A DNA stretch of 64,000 bases from Myxococcales bacterium (GTDB lineage Bacteria > Myxococcota_A > Polyangia > Polyangiales > Polyangiaceae): NCBI GenBank assembly GCA_016720545.1, contig JADKKK010000003.1, forward strand, positions 124,001-188,000, read 5' to 3'. Of this stretch, positions 26,104 to 32,884 are shown in pieces (the first letter of the stretch is position 1; each line of letters starts with the position of its first letter). The notes under the pieces are model-generated. The model made no database searches and was not told where the DNA came from. It saw only the letters and a program-made list of their open reading frames with translations. The translations under genes and the position numbers were made by a program.

Positions 26104-26250
26104 CACTACTGCGAGAGGTTCCCTCTCGCTACGCAGTTCGCTGCGCGAACGGCAGGTGTGCTAGCCCTGTCCCGTAGGGGGCGCGGCGCCCCCTCTCGGC
26201 CACAAAGCTGGCCGATTCACCCCTCCGGCTTGTCCGCTCCCGCGGCCAAC
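26104..26250. repeat. Array of four stem-loops
   Basis: Four perfect stems follow each other: GCGAGAGG/CCTCTCGC (26111-26129), GTTCGC/GCGAAC (26136-26150), GGGGGCG/CGCCCCC (26177-26193) and TCGGCC/GGCCGA (26196-26215). The array starts with CACTACTGCGAGA at 26104, and a near copy (CACCACTGCGAGA) recurs at 26254 in the strong hairpin that follows. The whole 180-bp block may be one repetitive intergenic element. Confidence 0.65.
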
Positions 26251-26251
26251 G

Positions 26252-26287
26252 ACCACCACTGCGAGAATGAAGTCTCGCAGTGGTGGT
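26252..26287. terminator. Long perfect hairpin between convergent genes
   Basis: ACCACCACTGCGAGA at 26252-26266 and its exact reverse complement at 26273-26287 form a 15-bp perfect stem with loop ATGAAG. It lies between the convergent SRPBCC and Tudor-like genes and could terminate transcription from both sides. No T-run follows on either strand. Confidence 0.6.
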
Positions 26288-26363
26288 AGTCAGCGGAGCT
26301 CGGCGCAGGCGCACGCCATTCGTGCACTCTACATCCACCGCCCGCCGGTCGTTCGACAGGGAA

Positions 26364-26738
26364 CTAGCGATCGTCGGACTCACCGCGATCGCGGATTCGC
26401 TCGTCGGTGACGTCCTCGTCCCACTCCGGGCCGTAGCCGTCGTAGCGAATGCGCACGCGCCCCTCGTGGGTCATGCGGAGCACCGTCGCGGGGTAGTAGG
26501 TGCCGTGCCACTCGACCTGCAGCGAACTGCCCACCTCACGCGGCCGCGCGCGCTGGCAGGGCGCCACGACGGTGCGCACCAGGACGCGCTCCGGACCGGG
26601 CACGACGGCTGGCGGCGCGAACGCCGAATGGAGCGAGGTGCCGAGGACCGCCCCCAGGGCGAGGAGCGCGAGCTCCCGGGAGCGCACCCAAAACGCGCGG
26701 CGGGGACCATCGGCGGGGGGTACCTCGGGGCGACTCAT
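26364..26738 (-). CDS. Small membrane protein with a Tudor/Agenet-like domain
   Basis: The ATG at 26738 gives 124 residues. One hydrophobic segment lies near residues 22-40 (LALLALGAVLGTSLHSAFA). A compact C-terminal domain reads LQVEWHGTYYPATVLRM, then GRVRIRYDGYGPEWDEDV. That pattern (WHGxYYPAxVL ... IRYDGYGxEWDE) is the Tudor-knot/Agenet-like module known from proteins of this phylum, facing the periplasm here. Its binding target is unknown. The start is 56 bases past the stop of the DUF4272 gene, so the two may share a transcript. Confidence 0.72.
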   Translation of the reverse strand: MSRPEVPPADGPRRAFWVRSRELALLALGAVLGTSLHSAFAPPAVVPGPERVLVRTVVAPCQRARPREVGSSLQVEWHGTYYPATVLRMTHEGRVRIRYDGYGPEWDEDVTDERIRDRGESDDR

Positions 26739-26793
26739 CCCACCAGCGTGACCCCCCAAGGCGGCGAAGGCAAGCCCGGCACGGCCGTGTCCG

Positions 26794-27813
26794 TCACGTC
26801 GGCGTGGTCACGTCGTCCCAGTCGGCGTCCTCGAAGCAGGTGAGCCAGTTCAGCGCGTGATGGCGCTCTTGCACGACCCCCGCCACCAGCCCCGGCGCGG
26901 TCCCCTCGTGGGCCGACGCCTCGTTCACGAGGTAGTGCAGCCGCAGGTGCAGATCGAGCGCGTCGAGGAGCTCGGTCGTGAGTCGTCGGCGCGCGTCGCG
27001 CACGAAGGCCTCGTGCGACGCGCCCACGAGGAGCTTCGCGACCGCCGCGACATCGCACGTCGCCGCCGGAAACGCGAGCTCCGGCGTGTGGCCGATGGCC
27101 CAGAGGAGCGTGCAGAGAGCCTCGTAGCGCCACACGTGGTCCACGACGTCGCGCTTCGACGGGGCCTCCTCGCGAAAAAACACCCGCTCCTTCGGGCTCA
27201 TCGCGGCCTCGGCGCCGGGCAGACGCGACGCGATGTCGTCGGGGGTGAGCTGCTCCGGGCCCGAGAGCCCCTCGGCGCGGAGGGCGCACGCGAAGAGGGC
27301 GAGGCAGCGCGCGGCGACCTCGGGTCCCTCGCGCAGCTCCACCTCGAGCTCGGAGACCACCGGGGGCAGGCCAGCGGGCGTGCTGAGCCCGCGCGCGGCG
27401 AGGGCAGCCTGGGTCGCGGCTCTCCGCTCGACGCTGTCGGGTGGATACGGGACGTCGGCGCCGGGCTGCGACTCGCCGGTCTCGGGCTCCACGAGCACGC
27501 GCCCCTCGGGCGAGCGCACGCTCCCATCGCGGAGGAAGACGAGCGCGTTCGCCTCCTTCGCCCACGTCTCGAACTCGGCGACGTCGTCGGCCTCGATCTC
27601 GAGCGCCACCTGGTGACGGACTCGCTCGATGTGCCGGAGGACGTGGTAGCGCGTGGCGGTCATGGGCCGCGAGCCCCCGCCCATGACGAACCCCATGAAG
27701 CCGTGCAGGTGCGCCGCGAGCTCTGGATCGGTGCGGTCGCGCTGGCTACGGAGCGTGTGGGGAAACGAGAGCCGCGGCAGATCGCGGCGAGTGCAATAGA
27801 CGTTTAGGAGCAT
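26794..27813 (-). CDS. DUF4272 domain protein
   Basis: The 339-residue protein has no signal peptide. The diagnostic DUF4272 segment HVWRYEALCTLLWAIGHTPE sits near residue 237, preceded by ERVFFREEAPSKRDVVDHV and followed by VREx-like helices and RHHALNWLTCF. The N-terminal 110 residues (MLLNVYCTRRDLPRLSFPHT ... VALEIEADDVAEFETWAKEA) look like a separate alpha/beta domain common to these proteins. No biochemical role is known to me. The upstream 175 bases contain a 7-bp tandem repeat and no clear promoter. Confidence 0.82.
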   Translation of the reverse strand: MLLNVYCTRRDLPRLSFPHTLRSQRDRTDPELAAHLHGFMGFVMGGGSRPMTATRYHVLRHIERVRHQVALEIEADDVAEFETWAKEANALVFLRDGSVRSPEGRVLVEPETGESQPGADVPYPPDSVERRAATQAALAARGLSTPAGLPPVVSELEVELREGPEVAARCLALFACALRAEGLSGPEQLTPDDIASRLPGAEAAMSPKERVFFREEAPSKRDVVDHVWRYEALCTLLWAIGHTPELAFPAATCDVAAVAKLLVGASHEAFVRDARRRLTTELLDALDLHLRLHYLVNEASAHEGTAPGLVAGVVQERHHALNWLTCFEDADWDDVTTPT

Positions 27814-27868
27814 GGACTTCGGTAGCGAGCGCGTGGCGTGTTCGGACTGGCAACTACGAAAGGGTGAA

Positions 27869-27917
27869 TGCGAAATGCGAAATGCGAAATGCGAAATGCG
27901 AAATGCGAAATGCGAAA
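27869..27917. repeat. 7-bp tandem repeat, TGCGAAA x 7
   Basis: Seven perfect TGCGAAA units lie in the gap between two minus-strand genes (DUF4272 start at 27813, beta-barrel stop at 27989). At about 43% G+C it is much more A-rich than its surroundings and sits 56 bp upstream of the DUF4272 start. Slippage could change promoter spacing, but that is speculation. Confidence 0.9.
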
Positions 27918-27988
27918 TGGGGATGGGGAGGGGGATGACGAGCGACCCATCGCAGACCGCGGTGCGCGGCGCGCGCGGCGCGCCGGGT

Positions 27989-28753
27989 TCAGTCGGGGGT
28001 GAGTCCGAGCCCGGCGACCGCCCCGCGCTCGCCGAGGGGCACGCCCTCGAAGAACAGCTCGAGCCCCGCGGGGAGGCGCACGAGGAGGCCCCCGCCGACT
28101 TGGTAGTGGTAGATGTCGGTCCCCAGCTTGGACGCTCCCTCGGTTCGCCAGAACACGGGGCCGCCAAAGAGCCTCCCTGCGGCATACACCGAGACCGTGT
28201 CGAACACGGTCTTCCCCACGAGGAGTCCGGCCCGCGCGTCGAGCGCCGTGTAACCCACCGACTGCGCGAAGGGGGAGGTCGCCGCGATCGCCCGGGTGCC
28301 AGCGTGCACGAACGAGCCGGCGATCGTGAGCACGGTGAACGGCGCCCAGCGGCCCTCACGGGCGAGGCCCACGGAGTAGCCCACGAGCGCCGCGGGGCCG
28401 CCCGAGAACGTCGACCGCTCCGCGCCCTCCAGGCTACCGGCGAGCAGCCCACCGGCACCAAAGGTGAGGGAGGTCTTCTTGTCGAGGCGGTAATCAAGGG
28501 TGACGAGGGTCGACTGGCGCTCGAGGTCGAACTTCAGGCCCTCGCCGAACGAGAGGCGCGTCGCCGAGTACGAGTAGCTCATGGCGCCGCGGAAGCGGCG
28601 CGTGAGCGGACCGTCGTCGAGCCCGCACATCGTGTGGCCGAGCGGCCCCCCGGGCGACGCCCCGCACGCGACCGCGCGAGGCTCCATGGACGCCGCGCAG
28701 GCGAGCGCCGCGAGCCCCACGAGCCAACTGCGCCTCCTCACTCGTCTCAGCAT
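27989..28753 (-). CDS. Predicted outer-membrane beta-barrel protein
   Basis: The 254-residue product has a signal peptide (WLVGLAALACAASMEPRAVA) and then about ten amphipathic strands separated by short turns (AMSYSYSATRLSFGEGLKFD, STLVTLDYRLDKKTSLTFGA, YHYQVGGGLLVRLPAGLELF). Two cysteines near the new N-terminus (VACGAS and HTMCGLDD) could pair. No named family is recognised. It starts 36 bases past the stop of the Mpo1-like gene (28791), so co-transcription is likely. Confidence 0.68.
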   Translation of the reverse strand: MLRRVRRRSWLVGLAALACAASMEPRAVACGASPGGPLGHTMCGLDDGPLTRRFRGAMSYSYSATRLSFGEGLKFDLERQSTLVTLDYRLDKKTSLTFGAGGLLAGSLEGAERSTFSGGPAALVGYSVGLAREGRWAPFTVLTIAGSFVHAGTRAIAATSPFAQSVGYTALDARAGLLVGKTVFDTVSVYAAGRLFGGPVFWRTEGASKLGTDIYHYQVGGGLLVRLPAGLELFFEGVPLGERGAVAGLGLTPD

Positions 28754-28790
28754 GGCTATCCTTGCCTATTGGGGGGTCGCCCCGCTCCGC

Positions 28791-29318
28791 TCAGTTGACG
28801 GGGGCGTGGGAGGCGCCGTTCGCCGACGCGCCGTTCGCGTGCGCCGGCTCGGCGTTGGCGCGCGCGCGGCGGCCTTGGAACTGCCGGAGGTCCCACACGG
28901 GCCCCGCGAGGAAGCTCAAGGGGTCGTCCTTGAACGCGGGCGCGTTCTTCTCGAACGCGGCGTGACCTAGGATGTTGAGGCCCCAGCCGAACGCGAAGCT
29001 GCCCGCCGACACGCCCCACGCGGGGCGATACGGCTTGAAGGCGAAGAGGCCCACCGCGCCGCCGACGATGAAGGGGATGCCCGCCATGTGGAGCCAACGG
29101 TTGGTCTTGTTGCGGTGCGTGCTCTCGTAGAACTCGGTCGCCGCCTCCCACCGCTCGCTGATTCCGCCCTCGAAGTTCGGGTGACGGTCACGCCAGCCCT
29201 GCTCGAGCACGGCGAGGCCACGCGCGAACATCCCGAGGCCCGCGACCTTGCGACCGGCCAGGAGCGCCACCATTCCCGAGACGGCCCACGCCGAGCCCGA
29301 CTTCTCTTCCTTCGCCAT
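28791..29318 (-). CDS. Mpo1-like (DUF962) membrane protein
   Basis: The 175-residue protein contains the family core FYESTHRNKTNRWLHMAGIP with His68 and His77, matching the iron-binding histidine pattern of Mpo1 (2-hydroxy fatty acid dioxygenase). Two or three hydrophobic segments follow (FIVGGAVGLFAFK, AGSFAFGWGLNILGHAAF with a third conserved His). The C-terminal 30 residues are Ala/Asn-rich and not conserved. Bacterial members are thought to act on lipids, but a role in alpha-oxidation of hydroxy fatty acids here is inference from homology. Confidence 0.78.
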   Translation of the reverse strand: MAKEEKSGSAWAVSGMVALLAGRKVAGLGMFARGLAVLEQGWRDRHPNFEGGISERWEAATEFYESTHRNKTNRWLHMAGIPFIVGGAVGLFAFKPYRPAWGVSAGSFAFGWGLNILGHAAFEKNAPAFKDDPLSFLAGPVWDLRQFQGRRARANAEPAHANGASANGASHAPVN

Positions 29319-29504
29319 GCCCACCTCCGGCGCGCCAGAACGACGCTGTGCGGCACGATAGCGCAACGATCGGGCCGCGCACGCCGTTCGTGCGCCAGCC
29401 GCGCCTCGGCGGCGGCCGCCGCTCGAGCTCGCCGGAGCCGTCGCCCGAGGCCGCTGCGCCTGCCGCGTTGGGCGAACGCCCCGACGTGAGGTACCCTGCG
29501 GTCC

Positions 29505-30101
29505 ATGTTCACGTCCCGCGCTCTCCGCACCTCGACGCTCGCCGCGATCGCCGCGCTCGCGAGCGCCGCGACGCTCGCGTGCCAGTCGCAGCCCCCCGCC
29601 GAGCTCGCGCGGGCCGAGCCCGAGCCCGCGGCGGCCCCCGCCGCTGCGCCCGCCAAGGGTGAAGCCCCGAAGCCCGTCGCGCCCACCGTGGGCGCGGCGC
29701 AGGCTCCGCGAGGCAAGGTCGCGCTCGGCGCGCCGATCGAGGGCGGCGAGAAGGCCTCGCTCGCGCAGGTCGCGGCGGCCCCCATGAAGTTTGCCAACAA
29801 GTCCCTCGTGATGGAAGGCACCGTGTCGGCGGTGTGCGAGCACCGCGGGTGCTGGATGGAGCTCAAAGACGAGCGCGGCGAGGCGCACGTGAAGATGGCG
29901 GGCCACGCGTTCTTCGTGCCGCGCACGGCGTCGGGAAAGCGCGCCCGAGTCCTCGGGCGGCTCGCGGGCAACGCCGCCGAGGCGGCCTGCGGAGGCGAGC
30001 ACGGCGGCGCCGCGGGGTGCAAGGCCGAGGCCCAGAAGCAGCTCGGGCGGCCGCTCGCGAAGCTCGAACTCGAGGCGCAGGGCGTCGAAATATTCGACTA
30101 A
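29505..30101 (+). CDS. DUF4920 domain lipoprotein
   Basis: The 198-residue protein has a signal peptide with lipobox SAATLAC and an Ala/Pro-rich linker to about residue 70. The domain reads APIEGGEKASLAQVAAAPMK, then VMEGTVSAVCEHRGCWMELK with the conserved Cys pair, and VKMAGHAFFVPRTASGKRAR. The C-x4-C-W-M motif is characteristic of DUF4920, an OB-like fold possibly binding metal or heme. A further cysteine pair (ACGGEHGGAAGCK) sits near residue 160. It diverges from the Mpo1-like gene across a 186-bp gap that should hold both promoters, though no clear boxes are visible. Confidence 0.8.
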   Translation: MFTSRALRTSTLAAIAALASAATLACQSQPPAELARAEPEPAAAPAAAPAKGEAPKPVAPTVGAAQAPRGKVALGAPIEGGEKASLAQVAAAPMKFANKSLVMEGTVSAVCEHRGCWMELKDERGEAHVKMAGHAFFVPRTASGKRARVLGRLAGNAAEAACGGEHGGAAGCKAEAQKQLGRPLAKLELEAQGVEIFD

Positions 30102-30200
30102 CTCTCCTCTAGTAGTCGATCTGTTCGAGCCCACCTTACACGACTGTTTCGCGCGTCTTCCGTCGTCTCGCGCCCCGCCCACCCCGGAGCCCACCTCGCC

Positions 30201-30818
30201 ATGGTCCCTGCCCTCGCCGCCCTCGCTCGCTTCGCTCTAGGCGGCGCGGTCGCGGCCCTCGTCGGTTGTTCCTCCACCGCGGCGCCCGCGACCCCAGCGA
30301 CCCCCGCGGACGCCGCGCCCGCGGTCGACGCCTCCGGGCCCGAGCCGGACGCCACCTCGCCGGCCGACGCGGGGGCGCCGGACGCCGCCCGCCCGGACGC
30401 CGCGGTGCCGCCGCCGGGCCCTACGTCGTTCCCCGCGTTCGAGGGCGGCCTGGTGCTCTACGCGAACGGCGGGAAGTTCTTCGGCTACAAGGCTGTGGCC
30501 AAGAGCGTCGACGCCGACGCGTCGAAGGTGGACGCGCCGACGCCCCCCTCGGTCGCGTACTACGCCTACTTCGACGACAGCGCGAACCGGGTCGTCATCG
30601 CGCTGCCGAACCGCACCCCAGGGACGCTCGACCTCGCGTCCGGAGGGCCAGCGAAGGTCGACGTGCTCGTGGTCGGCGACGAGCGCGCCGAGGGCCTGCT
30701 CACCGGGGGCAAGCTCGAGGTCGTCGAGGCCACCGACAAGAAGCTCCGCGCCCGCTTCTACGGCGATCTGGGCGGCGTGAAGGTGCACGGCGCGCTCGAC
30801 GCGGTGCTCTCGCCGTGA
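30201..30818 (+). CDS. Lipoprotein of unknown function with Asp/Ala/Pro linker
   Basis: The 205-residue product has a signal peptide ending ALVGCSST, then about 55 residues of Pro/Ala/Asp/Thr spacer. A compact domain of about 130 residues follows (FPAFEGGLVLYANGGKFFGY ... SVAYYAYFDDSANRVVIALP ... VHGALDAVLSP). No family is recognised. Its stop overlaps the GTG of the thioesterase gene, so translation is coupled, but the exported and cytoplasmic products have no evident functional link. Confidence 0.65.
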   Translation: MVPALAALARFALGGAVAALVGCSSTAAPATPATPADAAPAVDASGPEPDATSPADAGAPDAARPDAAVPPPGPTSFPAFEGGLVLYANGGKFFGYKAVAKSVDADASKVDAPTPPSVAYYAYFDDSANRVVIALPNRTPGTLDLASGGPAKVDVLVVGDERAEGLLTGGKLEVVEATDKKLRARFYGDLGGVKVHGALDAVLSP

Positions 30819-31729
30819 CGAGCCTCGAGACCCCCGCCGCCGACCCGTCAAACGTGGTACCTGAAGACGACACACCGGGCATCTACGGCCACGAGGGCGT
30901 GGTCCGCGGCCTCCGCGGCGCGCTCACGCTCACCCCACTCCAGCGCGACGACGGCGACGGCGACGGCGACGACGGCGCCCGCCGCTTCCGCCTCGTGGTC
31001 GAGGACGGCTGGCAGCAGGGCCGGGGCGCGTTCGGGGGCCTGGTGCTGGGCGCCCTCGCCCAGGCGATCGAGGCGTCCGAGCCCGATCCCACGCGCAGGC
31101 TTCGCGCGCTGACGGGGCAGCTCCCGGGGCCCGTGCCGGTCGGCGAGTCGCTCCTGCGGGTGGCGGCCGTCCGCCGGGGCACCGGCGCGTCGACCTGGCA
31201 GGCCTGGCTCCACCACGCGGGCGAGACCCTCGCGGTCGCCACGGCGGTGCTGGGTCGCTCTCGCGGCGACGAGGCCAGCGCCGACCTGCAGAAGCGCGCG
31301 AGCCCCCCGTGGAGCGAGGTCCCCGTCACGCAGGTCGGCCCACCCTTGGCGCCTCGCTTCCTCCAGCACTTCGAGCTCCGCGTGACCGGACCTGTCCCGT
31401 TCTCGGGGGACGAGCCCCGGTGCGAGGGCTTCGTGCGCGAGCGCGGCGCCCGCTCGCGCGAGCGGAGCGCGGCCGAGGTGATCGCGCTCTCCGACGTGTA
31501 CTGGCCCACGTTCCTCGTGAGACAGAGCGCACCGCGCGCGCTCGCGACGGTGTCTTTCTCGCTCCAGCTCATGACATCGCCGGCCGACCTCGATCCGGGC
31601 GCGCCTCTCTTTCACCAGGCGCGCGAGCTCGGGCGCTTCGGGGGCTTCGTCGCGGAGCAGCGCGATCTCTTCACGCCCGACGGCGCCCTCGTGGCGGTGA
31701 GCCAGCAGACGTTCGCCATAGTCAAGTAG
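30815..31729 (+). CDS. Acyl-CoA thioesterase-like double hotdog protein
   Basis: The GTG start overlaps the previous stop (GTGA); 304 residues. The first hotdog contains the signature FRLVVEDGWQQGRGAFGGLV with the Gly-Gly turn before the hotdog helix (VLGALAQAIEA). The second half contains ERSAAEVIALSDVYWPTFLV and ends DLFTPDGALVAVSQQTFAIV. This arrangement matches TesB/4HBT_3-type acyl-CoA thioesterases. A Gly-Asp tract (DDGDGDGDDGARR) near residue 47 is an odd insertion made by GACGGC repeats. The enzyme would hydrolyse acyl-CoA thioesters in the cytoplasm; chain-length preference is unknown. Confidence 0.78.
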   Translation: MTSLETPAADPSNVVPEDDTPGIYGHEGVVRGLRGALTLTPLQRDDGDGDGDDGARRFRLVVEDGWQQGRGAFGGLVLGALAQAIEASEPDPTRRLRALTGQLPGPVPVGESLLRVAAVRRGTGASTWQAWLHHAGETLAVATAVLGRSRGDEASADLQKRASPPWSEVPVTQVGPPLAPRFLQHFELRVTGPVPFSGDEPRCEGFVRERGARSRERSAAEVIALSDVYWPTFLVRQSAPRALATVSFSLQLMTSPADLDPGAPLFHQARELGRFGGFVAEQRDLFTPDGALVAVSQQTFAIVK

Positions 31730-31762
31730 CCTTACCTTGCCGCGCGCGCACGCGTTCGGCGG

Positions 31763-32419
31763 TCAGACCCCTTGCGCGTCCGGAGGCCAGACGAACTTGT
31801 GCATCTGCAGCTGCACGCGCACCGGCAGCCGGTCCTCGAGCACCCAGGCCACGAGGTCGCGGGTGGCGAGCGCGCCGAACACGGTGCTCGCGAGCAGGTT
31901 CGGCGTTCGGTCGGCGAGGCGGCGCTCCGCCACGACGGCGCGCATGAACTCGTAGTCTTCGCGGCTCTTCAGCACGAACTTGAGCTCGTCGCGCGGCGTG
32001 ATGTGGTCGAGGTTCGACCAGCGGTTGCGATGCGCCTCGCCCGAGCCGGGCGCCTTCACGTCCATGATCTTGTGCACCCGCGGGTCGACGCGCGACACGT
32101 CGGCCTCGCCGCTCGTCTCGATGAGCACCGTCTTGCCCGCGTCGCACAGCTCGGCCAGCAAGGGCACCGCGCCCGGCTGAAGGAGCGGCTCGCCGCCGGT
32201 GAGCTCGACCAGCGGCGTGTCCAGCGCGAGGGCTCGCGCGAGCACGTCGGCGCGTGCCATCCGCGTTCCGCCGTAGAACGCCTGCGGGGTGTCGCACCAC
32301 GAGCAGCGCAGGTTGCAGCCCGTCGTGCGCACGAAGGTGCACCGCAACCCCGCGAAGGTCGATTCGCCCTGCACGCTCGCATAAATCTCGTGGATGACGA
32401 GGGTGTCTTCTTTGGCCAC
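31763..32419 (-). CDS. queE: 7-carboxy-7-deazaguanine synthase
   Basis: GTG at 32419 gives 218 residues; the open frame continues upstream without a better start. The radical-SAM cluster motif is C35-x3-C39-x2-C42 in TTGCNLRCSWCDTPQAFYGG, preceded by HEIYASVQGESTFAGLRCTF. ELTGGEPLLQPG and VLIETSGEADVSRVDP follow as the SAM-binding GGE and later strands. QueE converts carboxytetrahydropterin to the 7-deazaguanine core on the queuosine path. Other queuosine genes (queC, queD, queF, tgt) are not in the window. Confidence 0.92.
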   Translation of the reverse strand: MAKEDTLVIHEIYASVQGESTFAGLRCTFVRTTGCNLRCSWCDTPQAFYGGTRMARADVLARALALDTPLVELTGGEPLLQPGAVPLLAELCDAGKTVLIETSGEADVSRVDPRVHKIMDVKAPGSGEAHRNRWSNLDHITPRDELKFVLKSREDYEFMRAVVAERRLADRTPNLLASTVFGALATRDLVAWVLEDRLPVRVQLQMHKFVWPPDAQGV

Positions 32420-32488
32420 GGCGGGCCAGTAGCACAAGAACCTGAAAGTGAGCCCCAACGGGGCGAACGAAGGTCGATGGCGGCCCCG

Positions 32489-32547
32489 CGCAAGCGCGCC
32501 GCAGGCGAGGGGGGCGCCATGAACACGCAAGCGAGCCGCAGGCGAGC
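32489..32547. repeat. Two imperfect 22-bp direct repeats upstream of queE
   Basis: The sequence at 32489-32510 (CGCAAGCGCGCCGCAGGCGA, then GG) recurs at 32526-32547 with changes at two positions. The 192-bp gap between queE and the next minus-strand gene has no other feature apart from repeated AAGCCG/GCCGCAGG-type words. It resembles dispersed G+C-rich intergenic repeats. Confidence 0.5.
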
Positions 32548-32611
32548 GGCGTGCCTATGCCAAACGACCGAAGGGCGCGCGGCATGAACCGGGGGCGAAG
32601 CCGCGGGGCCG

Positions 32612-32824
32612 CTACTCGAGCTCGATGGGGATCTCGGTGGGCGCGGGGCGGGGCGCCCACATCGAGGGGCGCGGCGCGGTGTAGTAGCGATAGACACCGT
32701 ACGCGGCGGAGACGACGGCCACCGAGGCCAGCAGGAAGGTGCGGAGCAAGGGGAACGCGAGGCTGCTCGGGGTCTTGCCCGGCGCCCGCCGCTTCTTCGG
32801 GACGTGCCTCTTTCTCGCGCTCAC
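32612..32824 (-). CDS. Small single-pass membrane protein
   Basis: GTG at 32824 gives 70 residues. A basic N-terminus (ARKRHVPKKRRAPGK) is followed by one membrane segment (FPLLRTFLLASVAVVSAAYG) and a Pro-rich, acidic-ended tail (APRPAPTEIPIELE). An ATG at 32905 would add 27 residues but would overlap the divergent DUF3160 gene, so it is less likely. No family is recognised. The positive-inside rule places the N-terminus in the cytoplasm. Confidence 0.5.
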   Translation of the reverse strand: MSARKRHVPKKRRAPGKTPSSLAFPLLRTFLLASVAVVSAAYGVYRYYTAPRPSMWAPRPAPTEIPIELE

Positions 32825-32884
32825 GTTCTTCGCAACAAATTCGGAGTGTTGTCCCAAGGACGGTAGCGTAATCGCGGAGTACCG

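Noticed and set aside
27869..27917. CRISPR-like array
   Set aside because: The repeat is a 7-bp tandem without spacers, so it is a simple microsatellite.
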